From: Dysidea avara
Taxonomy: Eukaryota; Porifera; Demospongiae; Dictyoceratida; Dysideidae
DNA: 64,000 nucleotides
Assembly: GCF_963678975.1 (NCBI RefSeq)
Contig: NC_089275.1
Location: forward strand, 23,249,977-23,313,976
Direction: 5' to 3'
Below the pieces are notes generated by a model. The model made no database searches, had not been told where the DNA came from, and saw only the letters and a program-made list of their open reading frames with translations. This document shows, in pieces, positions 55,701 through 63,389 of this stretch (positions within the stretch are counted from its first letter, which is position 1; each line of letters opens with the position of its first letter). Position numbers and translations under genes: made by a program.

Positions 55701-58304
55701 CAGTTATTGATTCAAAATGCTCTGACAATGAAGCGTAATGGATACTTCACTTTTCAGACGATAATTAATATAGCTGGGGCACGCGGCGCCTTTTCAGATG
55801 TGGTATGCGTGTGCACATCAATAAAAAGTACTGGTCCCTACTCTAGTTGAAAATTCCAATTTTTTTGTGCACTTGTATTCATTACGAATAACACATGTGC
55901 GTACATGCACACACATAGACACACTCAACGTACATCATCTCTCCTGACATATGCTGCAATTCCACCAGCTAATGCCACTAGTACTATGATACCCATCACA
56001 ATGGCATACTATAAAATGACAACAGAAATGTACACATAATTGCAACAAAATCCCTTGTAGTCCTTCTATATACAATGAGCAGTAGTACATGTATACCATT
56101 ATGTAATCATTTTACATGGGGTTTACCCTTCATTGAAATTAAACATTTATAAGAAAATTCACATTAATTGTAGGCAATATTGATGTGTGTATTTGTTGCT
56201 TACTATCATCAAGATGACTCGGCAAACCTTCTTAGCACCACAGATGGCACCACCAAATCCAGTACCACCCAGGATGATGATAACACTACCAACCACAATC
56301 AGCACAATGGGATAGGCATCAATGTTAGTGTCATCGTCATCGGCAATACTCGTGTAGTCTCTGTCCGTCGCCTGTAATAAGAAACACGCCATATAAATCA
56401 GTGTACACTCATACTTATTTTTGCTTTAAAAATTTTAGGGAGTTTTGGTTATCATAGTGCAATTCTGTGTATAAAGTCACCATGAAAAATTGCAGAGAAA
56501 AGGTTAATTATGTACAGAGGTTACAATTAAAATTACATAACTTCATCCTAACCCAAACCTCACCCTAAACATAACCACCTGCCAATACACTGGGAAAGTT
56601 TTATAAACCCACAAACAGTAATGGAATTATACCACAGGGATGAATCATGATTCTCAATCTATTTTACTACTTCAAGCTGACCAAAACAATGATTTATTAT
56701 GGCTATCAACCAGATATAAATGACTGAACATTTGCTAACAAACCACTCTAACCTAGACCAAAACACAAAGAGCTGATGATTTGGTAAGTTCCAATCTGAT
56801 TCTCACTGGGTGTATACTTGTGAACTACACACACTACATGTCATGGTCTATATAGGACATGTGTAGGGTTTAATGTGTAGATTGGGTGAAAGACACATGT
56901 TATAAATTAGGCTCTTGATCAAAAAGAAATTTTCATGCTATTAATTAAATCCAGGCTTCTGGTGGTGACAAAAAGAATTTGTGGCAATACCACCTACCAT
57001 GTTTGGTTGAGGAGCACAAACACAAACAACCTCCTGTCATCTAGGGGAATTTAAAAACCTTCACACCAGTACTTGTAAAGAGCACTCCTTTCTAGCCAGT
57101 TCCACACGTTTCAAGTTACCACACATGCCACAGAAAGTTAGGGTATTCTTTCAGTATCATATAAAGTGTGTAATTTTAAACCCCAAACAATACAATACAT
57201 TTCCTCGAACAAGATGCCTTTACTCCACTGTAAAACTAAAACACAGCATGATCAAGGTATAGTAGCTTCAAAACACATAAACTAGGGTTTCCAACTCAAA
57301 ATACGAAGGTGCTTCCTTTTGTTGTTTCTGGTGATTTTCACACAGACTGACCTTTAAGATAAAGCAAACAAGTGCTAATTTATTATTGGATTACTTGTAG
57401 CATTGGGTATCAGCATAAGTTTAACACACAAATACATACAAAAAGTGGTCACGTGACCAAAAATATCATAATAGTTAAATTGGGCAGCTTATTAGAAAAT
57501 CACTGTATTTTAGGGTGACCAAAGTCACAATTAGTGTATTTTCTTGCCTTATAATGAAGATCTCTATATCTTGCAGTGCCATGGCACATTCTTTATATAT
57601 AGCTGTAATGGGATTGTTGGCCACGTGACCACTTTTTAGATATTTACTGTTAAACTGCACTGGTATTGACAGTAATAGACAGTTTAATAAAGTATTAGCA
57701 CTTGTTTGTTTTGTCTTAAGGTGAGCCTGTGTGAAAATCATCAGAAACAATGAAAAAGGTTGATGCATCATCTTATTTTGTAGTGGAAATCCTATACGAA
57801 GGGATTTTTGGTCACGTGACCACTTTTTGGATATTTACAGATGTTAACATTGTGCTGATAGCAACTGCTGCAAACATTCCAATAACAAATTAGCACTTGT
57901 TTGCTTTAGTTTAAGGTAAATCCATGTGAAAACCTCCAGAAACAACAAAATGAAGCACCTTCCTATTTTGAGTGGAAACCCTACATAAACTGACTCATTA
58001 TTTGTTTGTTGTTGGGGATTTCATCATACATTGCAACAAGCGAGGAAATATCACATGGCGGTACATGTGACCATTAACAGACACAATGATGTAATGTATA
58101 CACGCAACTTACGGCTGCCCAGATGCCGACTACTAGAGCCAAGATGCCAATAGCCTGCAACAAAGAAAGATACAAAGCAAACTAACTAACTAACTGCAGC
58201 CACTCTGTCACTACACACGCAGCGTGTAGACTTACCGTCACTATCACGTTTGTGATAAACAGAAAAACTCTGCTAAACTGCCGCAAGAAATTTAGAGCAC
58301 CCAT
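40572..58304 (-). CDS. Tetraspanin, eight exons, 265 residues
   Basis: Exons (minus strand): 58304-58236, 58154-58113, 56371-56204, 56008-55934, 54978-54883, 54833-54642, 40794-40711, 40643-40572. All junctions are GT-AG and phase 0. Reading them in order gives MGALNFLRQFSRVFLF... with TM1 (about 13-36), a short loop (DRDYTSIADDDD), TM2 (58-83) and TM3 (87-114, IVMGIIVLVALAGGIAAYV). The large loop has the CCG signature (C153 C154 G155), SCC (C186, C187), NGC (C193) and GC (C216), i.e. six cysteines, and four N-glycosylation sequons. TM4 follows (about 226-250), then the tail NPQKEKYEVV. YEVV fits a YxxPhi sorting signal and resembles the GYEVM tail of CD63, suggesting endo-lysosomal trafficking. 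Length and topology are standard for tetraspanins. The closest family member cannot be named. Intron 6 is about 13.8 kb and full of mobile elements. Confidence 0.9.
41732..41984. repeat. 253 bp foldback with coding-like arms
   Basis: The arms pair over about 95 bp (ATATCTAATCAAAAACAACC at one end and its complement at the other) with few mismatches. The left arm happens to read KKGAAPKKAMVKKDVKSKVA then AKKWL and stop, a lysine-rich peptide. The pairing of the arms shows that it is a repeat, but the peptide could betray capture of a host basic-protein fragment. Confidence 0.75.
42196..44905. repeat. 2.7 kb minisatellite, ~31 bp unit
   Basis: The typical unit is TAGCTGATCTCTCTACAGGG followed by TGACTTGTTTC, roughly 85 copies. 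Positions vary at A/T (CTGAACT versus CTGATCT), GACTT/GATTT, and TTTC/TTTG, and some units lose 1-6 bp. Higher-order blocks are visible: a stretch at about 43390-43470 is repeated nearly word for word at about 43545-43625. A 31 bp unit shifts frame each copy, so it does not encode a repeat protein. Confidence 0.95.
44990..45389. repeat. Diverged ~200 bp tandem units, left part
   Basis: Successive units share CATAACTC...GATTC, CAGCTCA..., AAG.GGTTT..CCTG...GCGTGA and ATTCATAAAAATCG/TACACAAATAATCGG. A new unit begins near 45215 and another near 45365; the last is interrupted by the BEL/Pao element and resumes at 51611. Same family as 21040-21660. Confidence 0.6.
45390..45521 (+). repeat. BEL/Pao 5' LTR
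   Basis: 132 bp from TGTTAGATAATTTTGTGAG to AACGAAAACGAACA, identical to the 3' LTR. Confidence 0.95.
45524..45541 (+). promoter_or_regulatory. Primer binding site (tRNA-Lys-type)
   Basis: TGGCGCCCAACGTGGGG, two bases after the LTR. This is the sequence used with tRNA-Lys1,2 primers in, for example, foamy viruses and MPMV. Confidence 0.8.
45856..51396 (+). CDS. BEL/Pao gag-pol polyprotein
   Basis: One frame of about 1,846 residues; ATG 45856 (MSEDEASARALERTR) is the first ATG. Order: coiled gag with a DUF1759-type region (LPKFNGDVTKWTTFWDSF, about 46275-46330); zinc knuckles (CVYCNALHYSASC, CFNCLKANHKTREC, about 46890-47085); aspartic protease (ILFDSGSQRSYV, about 47266-47302); reverse transcriptase with YVDD (LYVDDLITG, about 48557-48583); RNase H-like region (FSDALSQAYGAVVYF, about 49170-49215); integrase zinc-binding HHCC (HSGVNDTLTLL ... 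CVTCLKC, about 50140-50270); integrase core with acidic residues in GIDFAGPLY, WSDNAETF and EVESVVNSRPL (about 50350-50810). Integrase after RNase H and the Pao-type RT place it in BEL/Pao. No envelope frame is seen. Confidence 0.93.
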   Translation: MSEDEASARALERTRAIRGGHRGVVTKLIREAEEIITAATGPLDAPGRNRVNAIKQQLEGKLKTLEELNKEILASCDPTVIVTEIEESDAIVTKVISCKLKIDELIAVTSSASFTSSDTTVASPVNPLTHSKPRLPKLTLPKFNGDVTKWTTFWDSFKSAIDENPQLAPIDKFNYLNSLLEGNALRCVKGLQLSEDNYNTALDLLKQRFGKKQQIICAHMEELVKLSDCNNDRPHSLRSLYDHITVHIRGLEALEVNSDQYGSLLIPIIMSKLPSEVRLKVARENQEDVWQIKDLMKVLQMEVDAREASETTKLKSASQTAAKNHSQNRHNHTAGAFVSQNRPIKCVYCNALHYSASCDKVRDVKERKDHLIKTGRCFNCLKANHKTRECLSTKTCRLCHQKHHQSICNSLSQQVEPFVPSSLPPVSLPTDGSVATSNNTSSNKNAKTVLLQTARAVAYNHDTGSSSRVRILFDSGSQRSYVTEQLCSRLKLRPVSTERLQVNTFGGEHFKAKSCKLYRIDLSKPGVHECHSITAIGYPTICSTLPLVTAVGEYTHLSDLELADFSGGPDTAAIDLLIGSDFYWKFVTGEVRRGSASPVAIHSTLGWLLSGSINPTQVSGDTCTHLILATSNVTSIPEVQDPVQDMLRKFWDTESIGIVDTEQEMTNEFSNHIQFHENYYEVSLPWKEGHCDLPNHFSLSLNRLRHLQHKLLRNPDLLTEYNRIIEEQLQKGIIEQVNAPIPGQFEKYTLNKRGESVHYLPHHAVIRRERATTKIRIVYDGSAKLNESEPSLNECLQTGPNLIPKLFDVLLRFRAHPIAITADIEKAFLMIGVAPKDRDVLRFLWFQDPYKLDSPIRQFHFTRVVFGLRPSPALLGAVILHHLDKYSSIEPQLIEGIKKGLYVDDLITGSDSVASAFQIYTRAKQIMSEGGLNLRKWTTNSPDLLKRIRQAEEAHAGNHGSTLTSVSEEEQTYAQSHTGLMNPTESQSHNKLLGVLRDSKSDELLVDLSELVRYAHSLPMTKRSVLRVSAKIFDPLGLLSPFVVKLKLLFRNLCSENVNWDDPVEGEILNKWKSLIQEFESLGQIRVPRYYFDSSRVPILFELHGFSDALSQAYGAVVYFRTVYDDGSVSSTLVSSKTRVAPVKHQTIPRLELLGALMLTKLVLTVKKSLDSLLSLNCYYWTDSTVVLFWIRNHKPWKQYVSHRVNEIRRHSLSEEWNHCPGSVNPADMPSRGLKGSELCDSQHWWIGPEFLCKPQSKWPNTTSLSSVEEANLELIKKVTVISHSLVVLSTQFRLHDVIDCERFSSLLKLLNTTAYVFRFTRLLRNQIRSNASSRVSGCLSPTAEEITESESYWIKSIQGDSFSAEIKHLATDRPSECVPLVKQFALFLDGGILKCRGRLNNSTLPLNAKNPILLPHNHPFVTLLIQQYHERSRHSGVNDTLTLLRENYWILKGERIVKQVISRCVTCLKCEGLPYRVTTTPDLQAERVSDDPPFTHIGIDFAGPLYIKDKSSNQTKVYVCLFTCCSTRAVHLELTELLSAESFLLAFRRFVGRRGLPSTIWSDNAETFKTAAKEIQKLIRSPEVIKHLASSRITWKFIVERAPWWGGFWERMVRSVKRSLKKCIGRASLTHDELSTLLVEVESVVNSRPLTYVFDDSEGINYSLSPSHLIYGRKVANILNIGHFEIVSTSESLSRRAKRHQTLLRHFTNQWRRQYLLSLREAHSTASRSSAVKSVEVGDVVILRDELTKRAFWRLGIVTELLTGVDDTTRAAIVKTVNSDRTQFLRRSIKHLIPVELNTNLDAVNDSSVSTTDEEQHGSTSSSTQSRRRAAAIRGEKQRRLNTSN
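51479..51610 (+). repeat. BEL/Pao 3' LTR
   Basis: 132 bp, identical to the 5' LTR, followed by ATCGG. Confidence 0.95.
51611..51960. repeat. Diverged ~200 bp tandem units, right part
   Basis: Continues the unit cut by the BEL/Pao insertion (ATCGGATTCCTACC...CAAAATTTCAGCCCGATTGG), then a further unit beginning CGTATCTCGGAAATGG. It ends near GGCGCGCCGGCTTCTTGGGC. Confidence 0.55.
51984..52213. repeat. 230 bp foldback (family F2), copy 2
   Basis: Ends TAATTTAAAAATGAAGTAGG and its exact complement. The arms pair over about 65 bp including AGTAGTGAAACAAGAGA. Sister of 22387-22569. Confidence 0.8.
52374..52434 (-). CDS. Possible small exon inside tetraspanin intron 6
   Basis: On the minus strand ATG 52434 opens MRTIVLKQVIDLSATATTIK and reaches a good donor GTAAGC at 52373. 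The region upstream on that strand (52435-52740) is less AT-rich than its surroundings and shows no repeat match, like a leader. The frame also extends upstream of the ATG for about 30 codons. It could be the first exon of a nested gene or an alternative exon; no downstream exon was identified. Not recognised. Confidence 0.25.
52859..54552. repeat. Dispersed repeat A, copy 2, split by a hAT element
   Basis: 52859-53120 and 54440-54552 together match 2853-3238; the 1.3 kb between is the hAT element. This copy lacks the DIRS sequence on its left, which helps define the DIRS border in copy 1. Confidence 0.75.
53121..54431. mobile_element. hAT element nested in repeat A
   Basis: Ends TAGAGGTGTACCGATA and its inverse (GGTACACCTCTA). 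Target duplication CTAATATT (53113-53120) and CTAAAATT (54432-54439, one change). Inside, 53265-53400 and 53650-53765 form an inverted repeat (TTATAAGCGCCTCT / AGAGGCGCTTATAA). At 53806-53910 there is a ~58 bp tandem duplication with AGAGTTGAATTTCC. Non-coding. Confidence 0.8.
54642..58304 (-). CDS. Tetraspanin exons 1-6 (TM1-TM3 and most of the large loop)
   Basis: Six exons lie within 3.7 kb. Exon 4's donor is GTACGT (55928-55933), the only unusual one; the alternative after GTAC would break the frame. Exon 6 (54833-54642) carries IHCCGVTNYTDW and ends KVWSD before GTAAGT. Intron 2 holds a 700 bp hAT-type foldback (57283-57982), and intron 4 holds repeat B copy 4. Confidence 0.85.
55068..55865. 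repeat. Dispersed repeat B, copy 4
   Basis: Same orientation as 16841-17480, sharing the block around ATGCCTTCAGACAAGTGTAA and the CATGGACTTACCAGTGTCC block. The last part (55615-55800) is internally duplicated (AATGGATACTTCACTTTTCA twice). It lies in tetraspanin intron 4. Confidence 0.7.
57283..57982. mobile_element. hAT-type composite foldback, 8 bp target duplication
   Basis: Ends TAGGGTTTCCA and GGAAACCCT, flanked by ACATAAAC (57275-57282 and 57983-57990). It contains three ~200 bp modules, one inverted and two direct, each beginning or ending at GGTCACGTGACC/CCACGTGACC and sharing TTAGCACTTGTTTG. It sits in tetraspanin intron 2. Confidence 0.75.
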
Positions 58305-59466
58305 GATATCTGTCCACTCGTAGAAACTAAGAGAACAAAATCTTAACAACAACCGTCCTGAAATCAAAATAATATAATAGAACTCACATTAGAGCGACCT
58401 CGACAGCCACAGATTATATACAATAAAAGGACAACACAGGAAGTCGAAATTTATTATTTTTACTGTTTACTTGCGGTTTGGTCATGTGACATGCGTGGTC
58501 ACGTGGTGTGCTATTAAATTAGCTTTCGTAAGTGTGGAGATTTTGCAGATTGTTGACAGAACAAGACCGGGAAGTTGAATAATCATTGTAGGTATTGTTT
58601 TAAGCATACTGTAAAGGTATAGGAGTGATTGTTTGTAAATTCTACTGAATATTGCATGAAAGCATTAGAGTCGATCTATTTGAATCAACTTGTTATAAAG
58701 CTATTGTGTTAGCTATCTAAACCCTGAACATAGGTAACATGCATCAACTCAAAAAAGCCACCTGTGTCTAGTCTTAGCTCACCAAAATCAATTTTTGTGC
58801 ATCTTTTTGGCCAACTGCTTGCATATCTAGCAAAAGTGGAAGGCTGGTAGCAACAGGTACCACCTATCAATTATTGTTGTCAAGTTAAATGGCAAGGAAC
58901 AAAGTGTATAGGTCCACAAGGTTATCAAGCACTCTAGTGGCATGAAGATAGTCTATTTTGGGTACAAGCCGCTATGGTTGGATGGTGTGAGCAGCTAGCT
59001 AGCCTTGAACTCATCATATATTGATAGGGAAAAGTATGCTAATAAAAAGCAGTTTTGTTTTCTATAGAATATAGTTGGTTGTGTGGTGTCAGTGACACTA
59101 GTCATAATATAATGGTAAATTATTGGTAGTTGTTGCCTCCCTTTTACCAGTGTCAATATAGTAGCATGATCAAGATCTGATTGTATAAGGGTCCCTCTGT
59201 GTACTGTCCAATGTCCACTTAATAGGTAGACTACCATAGGCATTATTTAGTTTGGTAACCATGCACTTACCATAATCAGTTGTAAATGGTGCTCCATTTG
59301 TATACGACTTGAAACTGAGGTGTCTGTAAAGTGTACTTGAGGTAACTGTCACCTGTAGCCATTATTAGATATTATACTATGCTTTATAACGAGGGTGAGG
59401 GTAAGGCTAGGAAGATCACTAAATTTGTTTTCCCTGACTATACTCTCAAAGTACAAGCAAGAGTTC

Positions 59467-59498
<32 letters not shown>

Positions 59499-60455
59499 CT
59501 GAGTATATGTATTATGAACTCTTGGTACAAGGTAGATTGTAAACATACAACTCACAGCCACTAACATACACTGCGGTTAAATCATTGCAAATGCTTTCTG
59601 ACTCAGAAATCTATAACTAAAAGCTTGGACACAACTGTAGTATGAAAATACTAGTAGTTTACTTGATAACAAAGTAATTGTACATCAGGATTAAACAGAA
59701 TGTGATGGATTGTTAAGAACACAAGATGCCACATGACGGGCATTAAATAGAAACTTCAAGCGAGCAGTTTCTAGCATGCTTATAAGTAGAAGCAAACTAA
59801 CTATAGCACAATTATAGACAGTAGGAAATGCTGCACAATCTGCTAAAAATGATTTTCTACTTGGCACACATATGCATCCCAATTGGTTCCATTCCAGCTT
59901 TTATAGCTATCCTCAAATTTGCCATACAGGTTGTTTTATTTTGAGAACAAATGGAGAGCACTAGCTGACTCAATTTGCCAAGCCTGCCATTTGTTTTAGC
60001 TTTTAAGATGTGAGAAAATGGAAAATTGTGGTTCAATTGTTTTACACTGAAGGTGTGAGTATTAACTGTATGAGAGAAGGCTTACACCCTTAATTTGTGA
60101 GACTGATCAAACCCTCTGAAATATGATCAGTGTGTGTATGTTTTATTAGAGTACTAAACCAGTGCTATCGAACATGTCAATATTGGTAGCTTGACTAGCT
60201 TCTTTGAAAAATCAACTGTATTTGTGCAATATATGACTATAGTATGTTTACCAGAACTGTAAGAAACTTTTACTATAACATAAAAAGAAAACATTACAAA
60301 TGTATGAAGCCAGTCACTGCATTTCTCCTTGTTTACAGAAGAACATTATATAATATATTTGTTTGTACATATACTGTTCATATAGATAAATGCTGTGAAG
60401 TCCTACTAGCTATATTATTATTTATTGTTTACATAGATTACTTCAGTGACAAGAC
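58305..60455. other. Head-to-head intergenic region (tetraspanin / chitobiase)
   Basis: Holds the upstream regions of both genes. At 58475-58510 there is GGTCATGTGACATGCGTGGT then CACGTGG, close to the tetraspanin start. A palindrome at 59462-59526 carries a TA run. No further gene supported. Confidence 0.5.
59462..59526. repeat. Palindrome around a TA microsatellite
   Basis: AAGAGTTCATAATA and TATTATGAACTCTT bracket about 14 TA units. The arm motif is shared with the foldback at 11234-11490. Confidence 0.7.
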
Positions 60456-61580
60456 ATGAAGTTGTTAGCAATTCTAATAGTTCTCTTTGGTTACTGTTAT
60501 GGAGAAACACTCCTCAGTAAGGGAACTAGTGACTTCTCAGACTGTCCTTGTTCAAATTCAGATTTGTGTAAGCCATTAGACATTGGCCCAAGGAAGGAGG
60601 TTGTCGGCTTTGTCACTGCCAAGGACAACTGGAAGAGTTACAACTACACGTATTTGACCACTCTTGCAATCTTCGGTGACCTTGATCCTGAACTGGTTTG
60701 CTTTGCTCATGAGAAGAAAATCCGAGTGGTATTAGCAGAGAGTTTTGAACTTAAACAATTGGAAAATTTTGACTACCGGGACCACTGGATAAGTGCAGCT
60801 ATTGACAAAGTAAAGAGTTCTTATCTTGACGGCATCAACATTGATGTGGAAGAGGCCAGTAAAGGTGATACCCTCTTCATGGTGTTTTTAGATGAGATAT
60901 CGACAGCATTTCATAGGGAAATCCCCGGGTGTTCTGTAAGCGCTGATGTTGCTTGGTCACCAAAGTGTATTGATGGCAGATGTTATGATCACCTCAGCAT
61001 GGCTAACTACATGGACTTTCTAGTAGTAATGGCTTATGATGAACGTAGTCAGATTCATGGACCATGTGTAGCAAGTGCTAATTCAGCTTTGCCAACCACG
61101 GCCACTGGTATAAGAGAGTTCATCCAACTTGGTATACACCCATGGAAGCTTGTACTAGGACAGCCATGGTATGGTTATGATTACCCATGCACTCATCTTG
61201 ACGCTGACGACACTTGTCACATACGTGAAGTCCCTTTCCGTGGCATTAACTGCAGTGACGCAGCTGGCACCCAGGTATCCTATTACAACATATTGAAATT
61301 AATGACATCTGAGAGTGCCGAAAGGAAATGGGACGATACACTAAAATCACCTTATTTCAATTACATGGATACCAACCATACATCCCATCAAGTGTGGTAC
61401 GATGACCCAGAGAGTCTTGGCCTCAAGTCTTCATATGCTCACTTGCAAGGATTAAGGGGAATGGCATTCTGGAACATTGATCAACTAGACTATACTGGTG
61501 ACTCTAAAGAGGATGATGTCAATGTACCAATATGGTCAACACTTGATCATTATTTTGATGATGATTATTGGTATTTGTAA
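60456..61580 (+). CDS. CTBS: Di-N-acetylchitobiase (GH18 family)
   Basis: 374 residues in one exon. The signal peptide MKLLAILIVLFGYCYG sends it to the secretory/lysosomal route. The GH18 signature DGINIDVEE (125-133) has all three acidic residues and the catalytic Glu132; MAYDERSQI (192-200) provides the second conserved Tyr-Asp pair. VLGQPWYGYDYPC, VPFRGINCSDAAG, VSYYNI and HQVWYDDPESLGLK follow the vertebrate chitobiase pattern closely. The enzyme trims reducing-end GlcNAc from chitobiose cores of glycoproteins or chitin oligomers in lysosomes. Length fits the family (about 370-385). The last 20 residues are acidic and aromatic (DDDYWYL). Stop TAA at 61578-61580. Orthology rather than mere family membership is likely but not proven. 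Confidence 0.92.
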   Translation: MKLLAILIVLFGYCYGETLLSKGTSDFSDCPCSNSDLCKPLDIGPRKEVVGFVTAKDNWKSYNYTYLTTLAIFGDLDPELVCFAHEKKIRVVLAESFELKQLENFDYRDHWISAAIDKVKSSYLDGINIDVEEASKGDTLFMVFLDEISTAFHREIPGCSVSADVAWSPKCIDGRCYDHLSMANYMDFLVVMAYDERSQIHGPCVASANSALPTTATGIREFIQLGIHPWKLVLGQPWYGYDYPCTHLDADDTCHIREVPFRGINCSDAAGTQVSYYNILKLMTSESAERKWDDTLKSPYFNYMDTNHTSHQVWYDDPESLGLKSSYAHLQGLRGMAFWNIDQLDYTGDSKEDDVNVPIWSTLDHYFDDDYWYL

Positions 61581-62292
61581 ATCCCTCTGTTTTGTTACTT
61601 TATTTTTGTTTTATGTACCACTGTATGTGTGGTGTAATTAACTAAGCTATTTACTGGACATAATATAAACCAAGACATAACAATGATAGATCAGCAATAG
61701 GTAATACAAATGCTACCAGTCTGGATCGTGCAACTTAATTTTCACTTGTGTACTACAGTCTAGCTAGCTTCCTGCTGGACAGTATCCTGGACCAGATTTG
61801 TCTTGTACACCGACTTGTATATGCACTCTTTACATACATACATTATTTACTGTAGAAGGTTTACTGGTTTCACATACAAAAATTATTGTCACTCATTTGG
61901 TGACTGACACATGCAAACACATGTTTTCACCATGTTTGGAATTGTATTGTATACATAATTATTTTGGTCATCACAAAACAGTGTGTGTGTAACATGTACA
62001 GATGCACTTTGGTGGTGGTTTCTGTACCACAATACCATGTAACATGCCATACACAGAAGGAATTATTTGAATGGTTTTGCTATTGAGTTGACTAGCAAGC
62101 ACTAGCAGACATGTACTTCCAGTATTCAGTAGAACCCATGAAATACATACAGGATTTACAAATCGTTTGTACAAGCAGAAAAGATGTACATGTATTTAAA
62201 ACTTGAGAATTTTGTGAATAACACATAAAGATAGAAAATAGCAGAAAATAAAGTACATAAGTAGCAGCAAATGAATTTTAATTTTAAAATTA
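61581..62292. other. 3' convergent spacer
   Basis: Non-coding region between the 3' ends of the chitobiase gene and the minus-strand gene. No supported gene or repeat. Confidence 0.4.
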
Positions 62293-62475
62293 TTACTGCA
62301 TCTCATCATCTGAACTACTGCTACTGCTACTGCTGCTCTTGCCTTCACGTTTTGCACGTTTCTTCTCCTTCTTCTTTTCCTTTTTAACCTTCTTGAGCTG
62401 TTTTTTCACTTCTTTCTTCTCTTCCTTTAACTTCTTTGCATCTTCCTTCAATTTCTTCTCTTCAGCTTTAAGATC
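62293..62475 (-). CDS. Last exon of an unrecognised Lys-rich protein
   Basis: On the minus strand the acceptor CTGTACAG precedes 61 codons: DLKAEEKKLKEDAKKLKEEK, a lysine/glutamate coiled coil, then KREGK, nine serines and DDEMQ before TAA. The Ser run followed by acidic residues looks like a casein kinase 2 target. The rest of the gene lies in introns and beyond the window. The low-complexity coil prevents naming the family; it resembles tails of several nuclear or ribosome-associated proteins. Confidence 0.6.
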   Translation of the reverse strand, partial: DLKAEEKKLKEDAKKLKEEKKEVKKQLKKVKKEKKKEKKRAKREGKSSSSSSSSSDDEMQ

Positions 62476-63389
62476 CTGTACAGACACGTACACATAAAAA
62501 AAGAGTAGACATGACCCCAACCAGCATTCAAAATGTACAGTGTAAATGAGTGTATACTAAGGCTAAGGTATACAGTACTACGACAGACAGCAAGTACTCT
62601 GTGCTGTCTTCTCCAAATTTAATAGTAAAATTTGATCAAAATTGCCCTACAAGATATGTGAAACCAAAGTTCCAGCTTTTCCTTTAGTTTTGTTCTTTTC
62701 CCCAACTTGATGTAAAATTCAAACAAATTATTAGAAATCTGGCACACTTAGAAAGGGACCCTAAGGCAAATAACAGTACCAACTTTCATTTAAATGATTG
62801 ACCACTTGCATAAATAGCCTGGTCTTTCTTTGGTGATGCCTACAGAGTAAACTGCTTGAAATGAGATGAAAATCTATCTAGCTACAGATAGTTAATAATC
62901 AATTAAGTGCATGCCTTCTGGTGGTTGAAAACAATGATGAGTAAAAACTGAAAGTATTGACTACGACATCTCCAACTCTGTGATGAGGCAGTGACAAACA
63001 CTAAAATAAAATGATGAATCTTCAGGTATGCGTGATATCAAGCTTATTACAATCCTAGTACTGCTATATTAGGCTTGAGACCACACCCAACTATCCAGAG
63101 TACATGTGCACAAGCATAAATGATGGTTTAGTGTGTCAAGAACCAAATATTATCAAATACATGAACCCAGAGGCCAGATTATGAACTAGTCACAACATGT
63201 TGCAGAATTTGTTGGAAGAACATACTTAAACAAGACTAGCTGCAGTATGGCTGAATTAGGGATTAAATGTCCACTAGTATATCTGCAGGTGTAGGCAACC
63301 TCCCTTGTTTTTCTAATCAGACTGAAAATTTCAAATTTTTCCTTCTGTCTACTTGTTTGTTTACTTTAAAAGAAAGAATGATTCCAGAC
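62476..63389 (-). other. Intron of the Lys-rich gene (incomplete)
   Basis: It contains a degenerate copy of the ~200 bp unit (near 62640-62880, GATGCCTACAGAGTAAACTG) and a partial foldback F1 copy (63255-63345). No further exon seen. Confidence 0.4.

Noticed and set aside
60244-60459. 71-codon frame just before the chitobiase gene
   Set aside because: No domain, AT-rich, overlaps the chitobiase ATG by 4 bases. The downstream signal peptide shows the true start.
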